A stretch of DNA of 64,000 nucleotides from Io17-Chloro-G2 sp963663135 (lineage in GTDB: Bacteria; Chloroflexota; Dehalococcoidia; Lucifugimonadales; UBA3495), in assembly GCA_963663135.2 (NCBI GenBank), contig CAXXRM010000005.1, forward strand, positions 1,612,001-1,676,000, in the 5' to 3' direction. A program made the position numbers and the translations under genes. Numbering within the stretch: position 1 is the first letter of the stretch; the number at the start of each line of letters is the position of its first letter. Positions 35,545 through 44,021 of this stretch are shown in pieces. The notes beneath the pieces were generated by a model that worked only from the letters and a program-made list of their open reading frames with translations, had not been told where the DNA came from and ran no database searches.

Positions 35545-36522
35545 TTAAATCAACTCTGCCGCAGAATAGGCTCTCTCCTTGATGTCCTCGTGAAAAGGAG
35601 GCTTGAATCCGTCTTTGCCCTCACCTAACTCAGGCAACCTGTCTTTCAGTACTGCGAATACGTTCTTGTAATGGTCAAGATATTTTGAGCGGAAGGATTC
35701 CCGGTCACAGCCCAATTTCTCGGCCATCAGGTTAAATGCTCCTTCACGAGTGCCAGCCAAAAACTTGCCACGTTGGAAGTGGAAGGGTTGGGCAATGAAC
35801 TTCTGGACTCCTGTGTCACAAAGGCTGTCGGCAAAGTCAGATGGGTTACTGACCAGCAGCAGAGGTGTCATGGTGATGCAGGAATCTACACCTGCCGACT
35901 GAACTTCGCCAATGGCGCTCAGACGCGCCGAATTGGACGGGCAGAATGGCTCAAAAGTGCGCCGGATATCCTCATCGTCGGTAGTAGCAGTCATGTTGAC
36001 CTGCACCCGGCCACCGTTCTCTTCAATACGGCGAAACAGGTCGCAGTCGCGTACCACGTCGGGGCTGCGTGTCTGCACCACGAGCTTGGGTTTGTCCGAA
36101 CGGTCGGCCATTACCTCTAGCAATCGCCGAGTCAGTCCCAACTCCCGTTCAACCGGTTGGTAGGGGTCGGTGACGCTGCTCATGTAGATGAGCTTACCGT
36201 CCAACGCCCCGCGTTTGCGTTTCTCGAGCAACGCAACAGCGTTTTCTTTCACTCCAACCCAGTAGCCCCAGTTAGCCCTCTTCTCAGCATCGCGGCTAAA
36301 AAAGGCGGCGTAGCAATAGGTACAACCAAAGAAGCAGCCACTGTATGGATTCAGGGTGAAGTCGTAAGTGTCCATGAACCCCGTCGCACGGGTCAAAATC
36401 TCCCCTGCACGCCCATAGCTGATGGTGGTCTCGCCGATCCGGTTAGGTCGCTCTCCAAGATAATCCCCGGTTGAAAGGGATTCTGGTGCCAAAAAACCCG
36501 GGAGCGGCAATTGGGACTTCAT
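35545..36522 (-). CDS. Radical SAM protein, spore-photoproduct-lyase-like family
   Basis: A 325-residue radical SAM enzyme. The [4Fe-4S] motif is CFFGCTYCYA, near residues 63-72, in the NPYSGCFFGCTYCYA context of the SplB-like group. YMSSVTDPYQPVERELGLTR and VVQTRSPDVVRD are family hallmarks. The start is 15 bases after the stop of the methyltransferase-like gene, so the two form an operon. This group occurs widely outside spore formers, with mostly unknown roles. The region is more AT-rich than the flanking metabolic genes. Confidence 0.85.
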   Translation of the reverse strand: MKSQLPLPGFLAPESLSTGDYLGERPNRIGETTISYGRAGEILTRATGFMDTYDFTLNPYSGCFFGCTYCYAAFFSRDAEKRANWGYWVGVKENAVALLEKRKRGALDGKLIYMSSVTDPYQPVERELGLTRRLLEVMADRSDKPKLVVQTRSPDVVRDCDLFRRIEENGGRVQVNMTATTDDEDIRRTFEPFCPSNSARLSAIGEVQSAGVDSCITMTPLLLVSNPSDFADSLCDTGVQKFIAQPFHFQRGKFLAGTREGAFNLMAEKLGCDRESFRSKYLDHYKNVFAVLKDRLPELGEGKDGFKPPFHEDIKERAYSAAELI

Positions 36523-36537
36523 TCCGGCCTCCTTACC

Positions 36538-37479
36538 CTAGTCGTTCCTAAGGAATATTCGTCCAAGTGTGCCTGGAAATCCCCAAATAACATCTCTATT
36601 AAGATGATTGTGCGCTCTGGACATTCGGCAATTGAGACCCTTACGCCATTGGGTGACCCCGGCTACGAGCGAGTCTATCGAACTCGTAACACTGTCTTCA
36701 CGTGATAAGTATGCGTCATCTCTAAACGGAGAGATCCTTCGAAGCCGGTCCACTGAATCAGGATCATCATGACAAGTGAGGAAGCCAACATGTGGGTCGG
36801 TTTTTTCAACCAACGAAGCAAGCATTGCATCAAGCTCCCCGACATTGTCCTTGTAAGCGATGTGGAATGCGCCTAGCCAGCGTTCATGGTTATGGTCAAC
36901 GGTCTGGACCATTTGATCCAACTCGGATCTTTTGTGGGTCTCATTACCGGATATCGCCTTGACTGAAGTAGCTAAGGTCTTGAATCTAGGGTCGTTTTCC
37001 CACTCGACCTTGCAACAATCCCAAAGCTTCCGACCTACCTTAACCATGGCTTGGCTCTTGTCGTAGCTATATACGGTAATCGGCTGTATTTGGTGCCCCT
37101 CCTCTAAGGTATCTGCCGCCGCCATAGCTACCGCGAACTTCATCGCCAAGGCACCGCATCCAAAATCCACTATCTGCACATTTCGGTAGTGACTGCCAGT
37201 AAGTATCCTGCTCCCTCTCATTTCTTTCATCATCTCAAAAAGATGATGTGCTAGCTGGATATGACCCGGTTGATACCAAGTCAAATACAGCAACGCCACC
37301 CAAGGGTCATCATATTCAGGCGAAATGCCTTGTTGGAGCTTTCTCAGTGACTCGAGTGCCCCGTGGACTCTCTGGGTCAATTCGTCCTGCCCAACTCCTG
37401 CCGACAACCGTTGGAATTCGGCCTCGGCGACATTTGTGATTGCCCGGTCTATCGCACCAAATACAGGAGTTTGGTCCAT
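36538..37479 (-). CDS. Unrecognised protein with a methyltransferase-like SAM-binding motif
   Basis: A 313-residue soluble protein. NVQIVDFGCGALAMKFAVAMAAAD around residues 100-123 resembles SAM-binding motif I (VDFGCG) of Rossmann methyltransferases, and PITVYSYDKSQAMVKVGRKLW could be motif II. The rest, including FHIAYKDNVGELDAMLASLV and VGFLTCHDDPDSVDRL, is unfamiliar to me. It forms the first gene of a two-gene operon with the radical SAM gene. Lower GC than its surroundings suggests acquisition by transfer. Function unknown. Confidence 0.6.
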   Translation of the reverse strand: MDQTPVFGAIDRAITNVAEAEFQRLSAGVGQDELTQRVHGALESLRKLQQGISPEYDDPWVALLYLTWYQPGHIQLAHHLFEMMKEMRGSRILTGSHYRNVQIVDFGCGALAMKFAVAMAAADTLEEGHQIQPITVYSYDKSQAMVKVGRKLWDCCKVEWENDPRFKTLATSVKAISGNETHKRSELDQMVQTVDHNHERWLGAFHIAYKDNVGELDAMLASLVEKTDPHVGFLTCHDDPDSVDRLRRISPFRDDAYLSREDSVTSSIDSLVAGVTQWRKGLNCRMSRAHNHLNRDVIWGFPGTLGRIFLRND

Positions 37480-37581
37480 CCACTTTCTCGAATTTAAGTA
37501 TTACCTCTGACGATAGGCGACCCCGTCTTTAGAAGCAAGCAATTGCTGTCACAATTCGCGTTCGTTAGTAGGATTCCCCCG

Positions 37582-39246
37582 CTACTCCAGCAGAAACCCC
37601 TCGTAGCCGTTGGCGGCTACCTTGGCGCGTTTGGCACGCATGACCGGCGCGCTGTCCGGCGCGGTGAGTAAGGCGCGTGCTTTTCCGGGAATGTTGGCTC
37701 CCACAAACCAGGAATCGGCTTTGCTTCGGAGGAGCTTGTCTCCTTCCTCGTTGACGTGGTTGACCCAATCGTCTTCCGCCTGAAGCGTCGGCGAAATACG
37801 GGTGAACTCATTGACCCGCACGTACCGAATGCAGTCGGTCACCCACTCCACCAAAGGCTCGGCAGCCCTGACGAAGTTGCCGACCGAAGCGGCATTGATG
37901 GTGAACAAATTAGGGAACCCGTGACTCTGGATCCCCATGTAGGTGCGCGGGCCACCAGCGAACTTCTCCTTTAAAGACTGCCCGTCTAAACCCCGGATAT
38001 CAATCCGGTTCAACGATCCGGTGACGGCGTCGTACCCGGTGGCAAATATGAGGACATCGAACTCGTACTCGTTTTCGTCGCTGGTCCTGAGGCCCTTGGG
38101 GGTGATGCGCTGGATGGGATCCTCCCGAACGTCAACCAGCAAAACGTTGTCCTGGTTGTATACCTCGTAATACCCGCTTTCGCAGGGTAGACGCTTGGAG
38201 CCAAACATGTGGTCCTTGGGAACCAGTTTCTCCGCCACCACGGGGTCCTTTACGCGCTCACGTATCTTGTTGCGGACGAATTCGGCGTAGTCCTCGTTGG
38301 CCTCTCCGGGCAACATCACGTCATAGAAGTTGGAGAGCCATTTCTTGAAACCCGGCTCGTTCCACAGCCGCTCGTACTGCTCCATCCTCTCTTCCGGCGA
38401 GACTTCCAACGCCGACCGCTGGTCAAACTCGTGGATGAAGGACCCTGCAGTTTCTTGGCACTTCCTGAATATCTCCGGATAGTTCTCCCTGATCTCCCGC
38501 TGCATTTCATCGTCTATGGCGCGGTTACGCAGCGGCGCACAGTAATTCGCCGTTCGCTGGAAGACGGTCAGGTGCCCAACTTCCTTGGCAATCTCCGTAA
38601 TGAGCTGAACGGCAGTGGCCCCGGTGCCAATAACGCCGACGCGCTTGCCGGCCAGGTCCATTCCTTCTTTGGGCCATCTTCCGGTGTGGCACCAGGTGCC
38701 TTGGTAGCTGTCCAGCCCCTCAAAGTCCGGCACATAATGGGCCGACAGAAGACCGACCGCCGTGATGAGGAATCGCCCCGCTGCAATTCGGCCATCGTCG
38801 GTCTCAACTATCCACCGGTTTCCATCCTCGTCATAGACCGCCGATGCCACCCGGGCGTTGAACTGGATGTCCCGGCGCAGGTCGAACTTGTCGGCAACAT
38901 AATTGAGATAGCGTTCGTTCTCAGGCTGACCGGAATAAAGCTCTTTCCAGTCCCATTCCTTCAGAAGTTCCTCCGAGAAGGAATATCCATAGGTGTAGCT
39001 CTCAGAGTCGAAACGGGCCCCTGGGTACCGGTTCCAATACCAGGTGCCGCCCACTCCGCTGCCGTATTCAAAGACCCGCACCGAGAGACCGAGCTGTCGC
39101 AGACAATACAACTGGTACAGCCCGGTAACCCCGGCGCCTATAACGATGGCGTCAAACTGCTCCAGATCTCCGGCCGGATGAGTGGTGGCCCCGGATGTTC
39201 GGGGTAGAGAATTTGCCTGCATGTTTTTTTCCAACTCTCTGGTCAT
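37582..39246 (-). CDS. Flavin-containing (Baeyer-Villiger-type) monooxygenase
   Basis: An FAD- and NADPH-dependent oxygenase that inserts oxygen next to a ketone or hydroxylates a related substrate. From MTRELEKNMQ it has 554 residues. The FAD motif is VIGAGVTGLYQLYCLR, with GGTWYWNRYPGARFDSES typical of cyclohexanone-monooxygenase relatives. The Baeyer-Villiger fingerprint is YQGTWCHTGRWP (consensus FxGxxxHxxxWP), followed by the NADPH motif GVIGTGATAVQ. GAGGTCGAG precedes the chosen start. Substrate unknown. Confidence 0.88.
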   Translation of the reverse strand: MTRELEKNMQANSLPRTSGATTHPAGDLEQFDAIVIGAGVTGLYQLYCLRQLGLSVRVFEYGSGVGGTWYWNRYPGARFDSESYTYGYSFSEELLKEWDWKELYSGQPENERYLNYVADKFDLRRDIQFNARVASAVYDEDGNRWIVETDDGRIAAGRFLITAVGLLSAHYVPDFEGLDSYQGTWCHTGRWPKEGMDLAGKRVGVIGTGATAVQLITEIAKEVGHLTVFQRTANYCAPLRNRAIDDEMQREIRENYPEIFRKCQETAGSFIHEFDQRSALEVSPEERMEQYERLWNEPGFKKWLSNFYDVMLPGEANEDYAEFVRNKIRERVKDPVVAEKLVPKDHMFGSKRLPCESGYYEVYNQDNVLLVDVREDPIQRITPKGLRTSDENEYEFDVLIFATGYDAVTGSLNRIDIRGLDGQSLKEKFAGGPRTYMGIQSHGFPNLFTINAASVGNFVRAAEPLVEWVTDCIRYVRVNEFTRISPTLQAEDDWVNHVNEEGDKLLRSKADSWFVGANIPGKARALLTAPDSAPVMRAKRAKVAANGYEGFLLE

Positions 39247-39401
39247 CTCGACCTCAACAATGGAATGGCTGAATAGGGATTGGCGGTTGTAGACCCAAGG
39301 GGTTGCCGGGACCCGCACCGCCCGGATGGCCGGCGGCTCTCAACAAGGTGCGCGCTGACCGGATTATACCCGATTTCAGCATGAAATGACTGGCAGCGGC
39401 C

Positions 39402-39442
39402 AAAAATCAGGAGCGGCGCAATCTATAATGTCGCGCCGCTCC
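39402..39442 (-). terminator. Terminator hairpin overlapping the end of narK
   Basis: On the minus strand GGAGCGGCGC, a 13-base loop and GCGCCGCTCC are followed by TGATTTTTGG; the TGA is the narK stop codon. The stem therefore encodes the last residues of the transporter. Confidence 0.75.
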
Positions 39443-40852
39443 GGTCCGCTGGAACTCGGGATTTCTGGTGGAACCTCTAGTCCCCGGGAGCGGGAGCGAA
39501 CAAACCTTCTTCGGCAAGGCCCTGTCCCGCAACGCTCTTTCCATGGCGGCTCTTTCGGCGGCTTGGTCGCGTTCCGAAAAGCGGACCAGGAAACACAGCG
39601 GGGCCACCAGGAACACGCCAATCCCCAAGACCAGCAGCGCTCCCTCGGTACTCAGCGTTTCAACGCGGAAGAGGAAACCCGCGGCCACCGCCCCGGCGTT
39701 GCCGCCGGCCCCAACAATGCCCGCCACCGACCTCAGGGCTCTACGGTTGATGAGGGGGACCACCGAGAAGGTAGCGCCTTCCGACATTCGAACGAAGAGG
39801 CTGAAGATGATCATGGACCCCACGGCCAGCAATAGGGTCGCCATTTGGGAGAAGAGGATCAGGGCCAGTCCCTCCAAGGCCAGGACCGTCCCCAAGAACA
39901 TCACTCGCCCCCGCAGCCCAAACTTGATGCCCAGCTTGTCGCCAAAAAAGCCGCCCAGGGTGCGGGCGAATATGTTCATCAGGCCAAAGAGTCCGGCAAT
40001 GAGGCCTGCCATCCCAATGCTAAGTTCGAACCGGTCGTGGTAATAGAGAGCGGCCACGTTGTTGATGGTCAACTCAATGCCGAAGCAGGCCCCGTAGATG
40101 CCGAACAAGGCCCAAACCCGGTGATCCTTGGCCGCCTCTAAGAAAGTGCCGTTAACCGACGCAGACGGGGGCATCTTCCCGGTGGCCCGCAGCGCGCTGT
40201 AATTGCCTCCCGGTGAATCCTCAGCCAGGAAATAATAGGCGAAACCGGTGAGGAGCAGCGCCACGCCAGGAACCACCATGGCGACCCGCCAGCCCAGGGT
40301 TTCACCGACCCCCAGCATCAACACCAGGGCTAGCACCAGGGGCATGACCATTTGGGTCACGCCGCCGCCGAGGTTCCCCCAGCCTGCCGTCGTGGCGTTG
40401 GCTGTCCCAACCACGTTGGGAGCAAACATCACCGAGGTGTGATATTGGGTTATGACGAAAGACGCTCCGATAACGCCGATGGCCAGGCGGAACAACAGGA
40501 AGGCCTCGTAACTCTGGGCCAGCCCGATACACATCACCGGTATGGAGCCGATGATTAACAGACCGCTATAGGCCAACCGGGGGCCGATACCGTCGCACAA
40601 CCACCCGATGAGCAGACGGGCCAGTATGGTGATTGCCACCGAGGCGATGATGGTGTTTCCGATTTGGGCCTTGGTCAGGCCCAGATCGTCTCGAACCAAG
40701 GCCATCATCGGAGCAATTCCGAACCAGCCGAAGAAGGCCAGGAAGAAGGAAAACCAGGCCATGTGGAAGGTCCGCATATGGGGTTTGCCAAAGCTGAATA
40801 ACCGGATACGGGTCGCCTTGGATTCCCCTGAAACGTTGTGCGTCGCTTGCAT
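39407..40852 (-). CDS. narK: Nitrate/nitrite transporter, NarK/NasA-type MFS
   Basis: A twelve-helix transporter of 481 residues. NarK signatures are seen: FHMAWFSFFLAFFGWFGIAP in helix 1 and the two nitrate-signature-like Gly-rich stretches, GTANATTAGWGNLGGGVTQ and VAGIVGAGGNAGAVAAGFLF. Assimilatory use is likely because nirA lies 17 bases upstream in the same operon. The C-terminal 25 residues are encoded by a palindromic terminator region and are probably a neutral extension. Confidence 0.87.
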   Translation of the reverse strand: MQATHNVSGESKATRIRLFSFGKPHMRTFHMAWFSFFLAFFGWFGIAPMMALVRDDLGLTKAQIGNTIIASVAITILARLLIGWLCDGIGPRLAYSGLLIIGSIPVMCIGLAQSYEAFLLFRLAIGVIGASFVITQYHTSVMFAPNVVGTANATTAGWGNLGGGVTQMVMPLVLALVLMLGVGETLGWRVAMVVPGVALLLTGFAYYFLAEDSPGGNYSALRATGKMPPSASVNGTFLEAAKDHRVWALFGIYGACFGIELTINNVAALYYHDRFELSIGMAGLIAGLFGLMNIFARTLGGFFGDKLGIKFGLRGRVMFLGTVLALEGLALILFSQMATLLLAVGSMIIFSLFVRMSEGATFSVVPLINRRALRSVAGIVGAGGNAGAVAAGFLFRVETLSTEGALLVLGIGVFLVAPLCFLVRFSERDQAAERAAMERALRDRALPKKVCSLPLPGTRGSTRNPEFQRTGAARHYRLRRS

Positions 40853-40869
40853 GGTTCCTGTCCTTTAGG

Positions 40870-42356
40870 TTATTTCGCGGGCGCTTGACCGGCGGTTACT
40901 ATCCGCTCCAAAACACCAGGCAACTCGCTACAGGGAACGTTTTCCAACGGACCGGGGCTTTCAATAGCGCGGGCGAATTTTTGGCCCAGTGTTATATCCA
41001 CGGCGTCGATTATTTGACCGTTGACTCGGGTCTTTCGGCCCAGCAGGCCAATGTCGGCAACAGTGTGGTTGCCGCAGGCGTTGGGGCAACCCAACCAGTG
41101 CATGGTGATGGGACCGACTTTGCCCAGGGACCGCTCTAAAGTTGTGGCAGTTTTGAGGGCCATTTCTTTGGTATCGATGAGGGCAAAGTGGCAGTAGTCG
41201 ATACCGGTGCAGCTGACCACGCCGGGCATGATTCCCGACGGGTCACAGGTCAACGATTCCAACAAGGGTTCCTTCTGAAACTCTTCAAGGAGGTCGTCGG
41301 GGATGTTGGGAATTATCACGTCTTGCCCCGGAGTAAGCCGAATGTCTCCGGTTCCGTAGGTCTCGGCCAAACGGGCCAGTTCCAGCAACTGGTCGCTGGT
41401 TATCCGGCCCACCGGCGCCATCAGACCGGCGTAATTCAACCCTTCCTGCTTTTGGCGAAAAATCCCGATATGGCTGGTGGGCCCGGCCATGGGTTGGTCC
41501 TGGCCGGCGGTGAGCAATGGGTGTCCCGCCCGACGCTCCATCTCCTCCCGGAACCGCTCGACACCCCAATCATCAATAAGGAACGCCAACCGGCTCTAGT
41601 TGCGAGCCTCCCGGGGGCCGTGATCACGAAAGATCAGGGTGATGTGGCTGCACACTTCGGCGGCTTGGTCGGGCGTGATGAAGACCTCCAGGGGCGATGC
41701 CGGCCGGAACCCGCCGGAACCCTGTTTACCACCGGCGGCCACGTTGAATCCGGCAACGGGTGCACCGTCGACCTGTTTGATTGCCGGAGTCAACGAGATG
41801 TGTTGAGTTGGCCCGTGGGTGCAGTTGTCCAGGCACCCGGTGATGGTCACGTTGAACTTCCGGGGCAGGTTGGTGTAGGCCTTGTCGCCGACGAACATTT
41901 CGGTGAATTGGTGAACCGCTGGAGAGCCGTCGATCAATTCGTTATTGGTAAGGCCGGCCACCGGGCAGCCCACAACGTTCCGGATGTTGTCCATACCCGT
42001 CTGGAGGGACCGCAAGCCCACCTCTTCCAGCCGCCGCCAGATTTCGGGAACTTGTTGATGGTGTACCAACGCAGCTGGATTTGTTGGCGTGTGGTGATAT
42101 CGACAAAGCCTTTGCCGAATTCTTCGCCAATCTCTCCTATGACCCGCAATTGCTTCGCGTTGGTCATGCCGTTGGGGATTCGAATCCGCATCATCATGTA
42201 GCCGGGAGTCTGGCGCCGCAGGAAAACGCCGGCCCACTTGAGGCGTTCCTTGTCGCCGTCGGTGATTGCTTCCCAGCCTTCCTGGGCGTAGCGGGGAATA
42301 TCGTGCAGGATATCCAACCCGTCCTTTTCCGCCTTGTATTCCTCGATTTTGTTCAT
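40870..42356 (-). pseudogene. nirA: Ferredoxin-nitrite reductase NirA, frameshifted and with an in-frame TAG
   Basis: Reduces nitrite to ammonium using siroheme and [4Fe-4S]. The N-terminal frame (from MNKIEEYKAEKDG at 42356) has WAGVFLRRQTPGYMMMRIRIP and TTRQQIQLRWYTINK. Near 42050 the frame must change by one base to continue VPEIWRRLEEVGLRSLQTG, NVVGCPVAG and NVTITGCLDNC. A TAG at 41596-41598 then interrupts the same frame, after REARN, just before SRLAFLIDDWGVERF. The last part contains the cluster cysteines, CTGIDYC and CPNAC. All catalytic parts remain, so the gene is either recently inactivated or miscalled. RBS GGAGGCGGGGA. Confidence 0.85.
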
Positions 42357-42877
42357 TCCCCGCCTCCAATTTGGCTATGGGGTGGCGCTGACCGTAACGA
42401 CGTCGGCTCCGGCGCATACCGCCCGCGCATGCCGAGCCGGCCCGCTCGGTAGGAACAGTGGGCGTCGATGGGGGTGTGTTCTTCGTTAGAAGGCATTACT
42501 TGGCAACAACTGGTGCGTTTCCGTTGCTACGAAATTAAACCGGCGGTTTTGCCAGCGAATTACATCGGGGTTACGGATGAGAAAACAAACGGTGAATTCA
42601 TTGTTAACCGGTCGTGGGGGGTCGGTGGGCAAAATGACGGGTGCAGTGGGTCTTTCGTTGGAGGCAAGTCAGATGGTGAAGTTAGAGGGCGAACCAGAAG
42701 CGGCCTCAACCGGGGTTCGAAGAAGCCAACACGCTGGCCGCAGCCCCATTTCAATCGCAGCCGATATGCTATGCTGGATTCACACATACAGGGGCGCGAT
42801 CCGTCGCTCCCGGGTGGACTCTGGACTCCCGGATCAGTGTGGGGCCGATCCGGAGAATGCGGAACAAAGAGGGCGTA
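42357..42877. other. Intergenic region between nirA and the small membrane proteins
   Basis: Presumably holds the nirA-narK promoter. No gene, hairpin terminator or riboswitch recognised; frames that cross it have no protein-like character. Confidence 0.4.
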
Positions 42878-43312
42878 ATGGACGGACTAAAGAGACTCGC
42901 CGGGGCTTACCTGGTTATCGTTGCCGTGGTAGTGGCGCTCTTCTTCATCATCAACCCCTTCCTCGCCGAATCCATCGACGTTCCGGGCGTATGGGCTGTG
43001 GTGGATATCCTGATGGTTATCGGGTTAGCGCTGGCGTTGATTTTCAATTGCGCCAACAAACGGGAGGTGTCCGGACTCGGTCCCGGTGAAGCGATTACCC
43101 GACGGTACTTCGAGGCCAACCTGACGTTCTACCTTACCGCGGGCGTTACGATTCTATTTTTGCACAACTGGTTCTCCTTGCTGGCATTCGGAGCTGATAG
43201 TCTGGATGGTAACCATCAAGCATGGATAATCTGGGCGGCCGTGGACATGATGTTGCCGCTGGTCCTGGGCGTCACCGGGTGCCGGCTCTGGCGGGAATCT
43301 TCCCGGTCCTGA
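42878..43312 (+). CDS. Four-helix membrane protein, paralogue A
   Basis: 144 residues from MDGLKRLAGAY; the start at 42878 follows AGAGGGCGTA. Four hydrophobic segments: LVIVAVVVALFFIIN, VVDILMVIGLALALIF, FYLTAGVTILFLHNWF and AAVDMMLPLVLGVTG. A short hydrophilic loop with NCANKREVSGLGPGEA separates the halves. It is paralogous to the next gene. No family recognised; expected in the inner membrane. Confidence 0.75.
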   Translation: MDGLKRLAGAYLVIVAVVVALFFIINPFLAESIDVPGVWAVVDILMVIGLALALIFNCANKREVSGLGPGEAITRRYFEANLTFYLTAGVTILFLHNWFSLLAFGADSLDGNHQAWIIWAAVDMMLPLVLGVTGCRLWRESSRS

Positions 43313-43330
43313 TCCGGGGGAGTTGAAGCG

Positions 43331-43753
43331 ATGCCGATAGTGAAGAGGCTGGTTGGAGCGGCGTTGTTCTGCTACGCCGTCCTCTACACCTTACAAGTCG
43401 TCTTCAGCAGCCTGTACGCCGGCATCCTGCCGCCGTCGGAAGTATGGCGGGTGATGAACTTCTGCAACGCCGTAGGAATCATCGTCTCGGTGACGGTGGT
43501 TTGCGCACACAAGCGAAGCTCAGTTCAACCCGACTCGCCTGCCGGGCAATATCTGGCTGGGCTAGCAGCGTTCTATACCACCCTGGCCCTGGCCATCTGG
43601 TTCTTCACCGTCTGGTTTAGACTGCTTCTGCTGAGCGACGGCGAGTCTGTCAGCATTGCCGACGACGTGGTCTGGTCTCTGGTCTCCGTACTGAACCCGC
43701 TGGTGTTGGGGGGCACAGGGGCTTTCCTTTGGAAGTCGGGGCGGCGGCGATAG
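43331..43753 (+). CDS. Four-helix membrane protein, paralogue B
   Basis: 140 residues starting MPIVKRLVGAALF after GGGGGAGTTGAAGCG. The topology matches the upstream gene helix for helix: CNAVGIIVSVTVVCAHKR against MVIGLALALIFNCANKR, FYTTLALAIWFFTVWFRLL against the third helix, and LNPLVLGGTGAFLWKSG against LPLVLGVTGCRLWRES. The 18-base gap indicates one operon. Probably a diverged tandem duplication whose products may interact. Confidence 0.75.
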   Translation: MPIVKRLVGAALFCYAVLYTLQVVFSSLYAGILPPSEVWRVMNFCNAVGIIVSVTVVCAHKRSSVQPDSPAGQYLAGLAAFYTTLALAIWFFTVWFRLLLLSDGESVSIADDVVWSLVSVLNPLVLGGTGAFLWKSGRRR

Positions 43754-44021
43754 CAACCAGATTCCCTTGCCGGTTCACCGCGCACGGGGCCTCTGTATCA
43801 AGCTATTCGAATATGGATGACGGCCCGGCCTGATGCGCCCACCATTAGCGGATCCCTCGTCAGATCTCACCCCGCCTCAATGGCCGCTGCTTTAATTAGC
43901 CCAGAGACAGAACCTTTACCTAAACGGTCGTCCGAAAACAACGTCCACCTCACGCCTTACAATCGTATTAACAACAACGCAATATGACCGAGGCCCGGCC
44001 AAAGGAACCGGCGAGGGTGCG

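Noticed and set aside
38209..39207. 332-codon plus-strand frame
   Set aside because: It is antisense to the flavin monooxygenase, whose FAD and Baeyer-Villiger motifs are unambiguous.
41188..42201. 337-codon plus-strand frame
   Set aside because: Antisense to nirA, whose conserved cysteines lie on the minus strand; no family resemblance.
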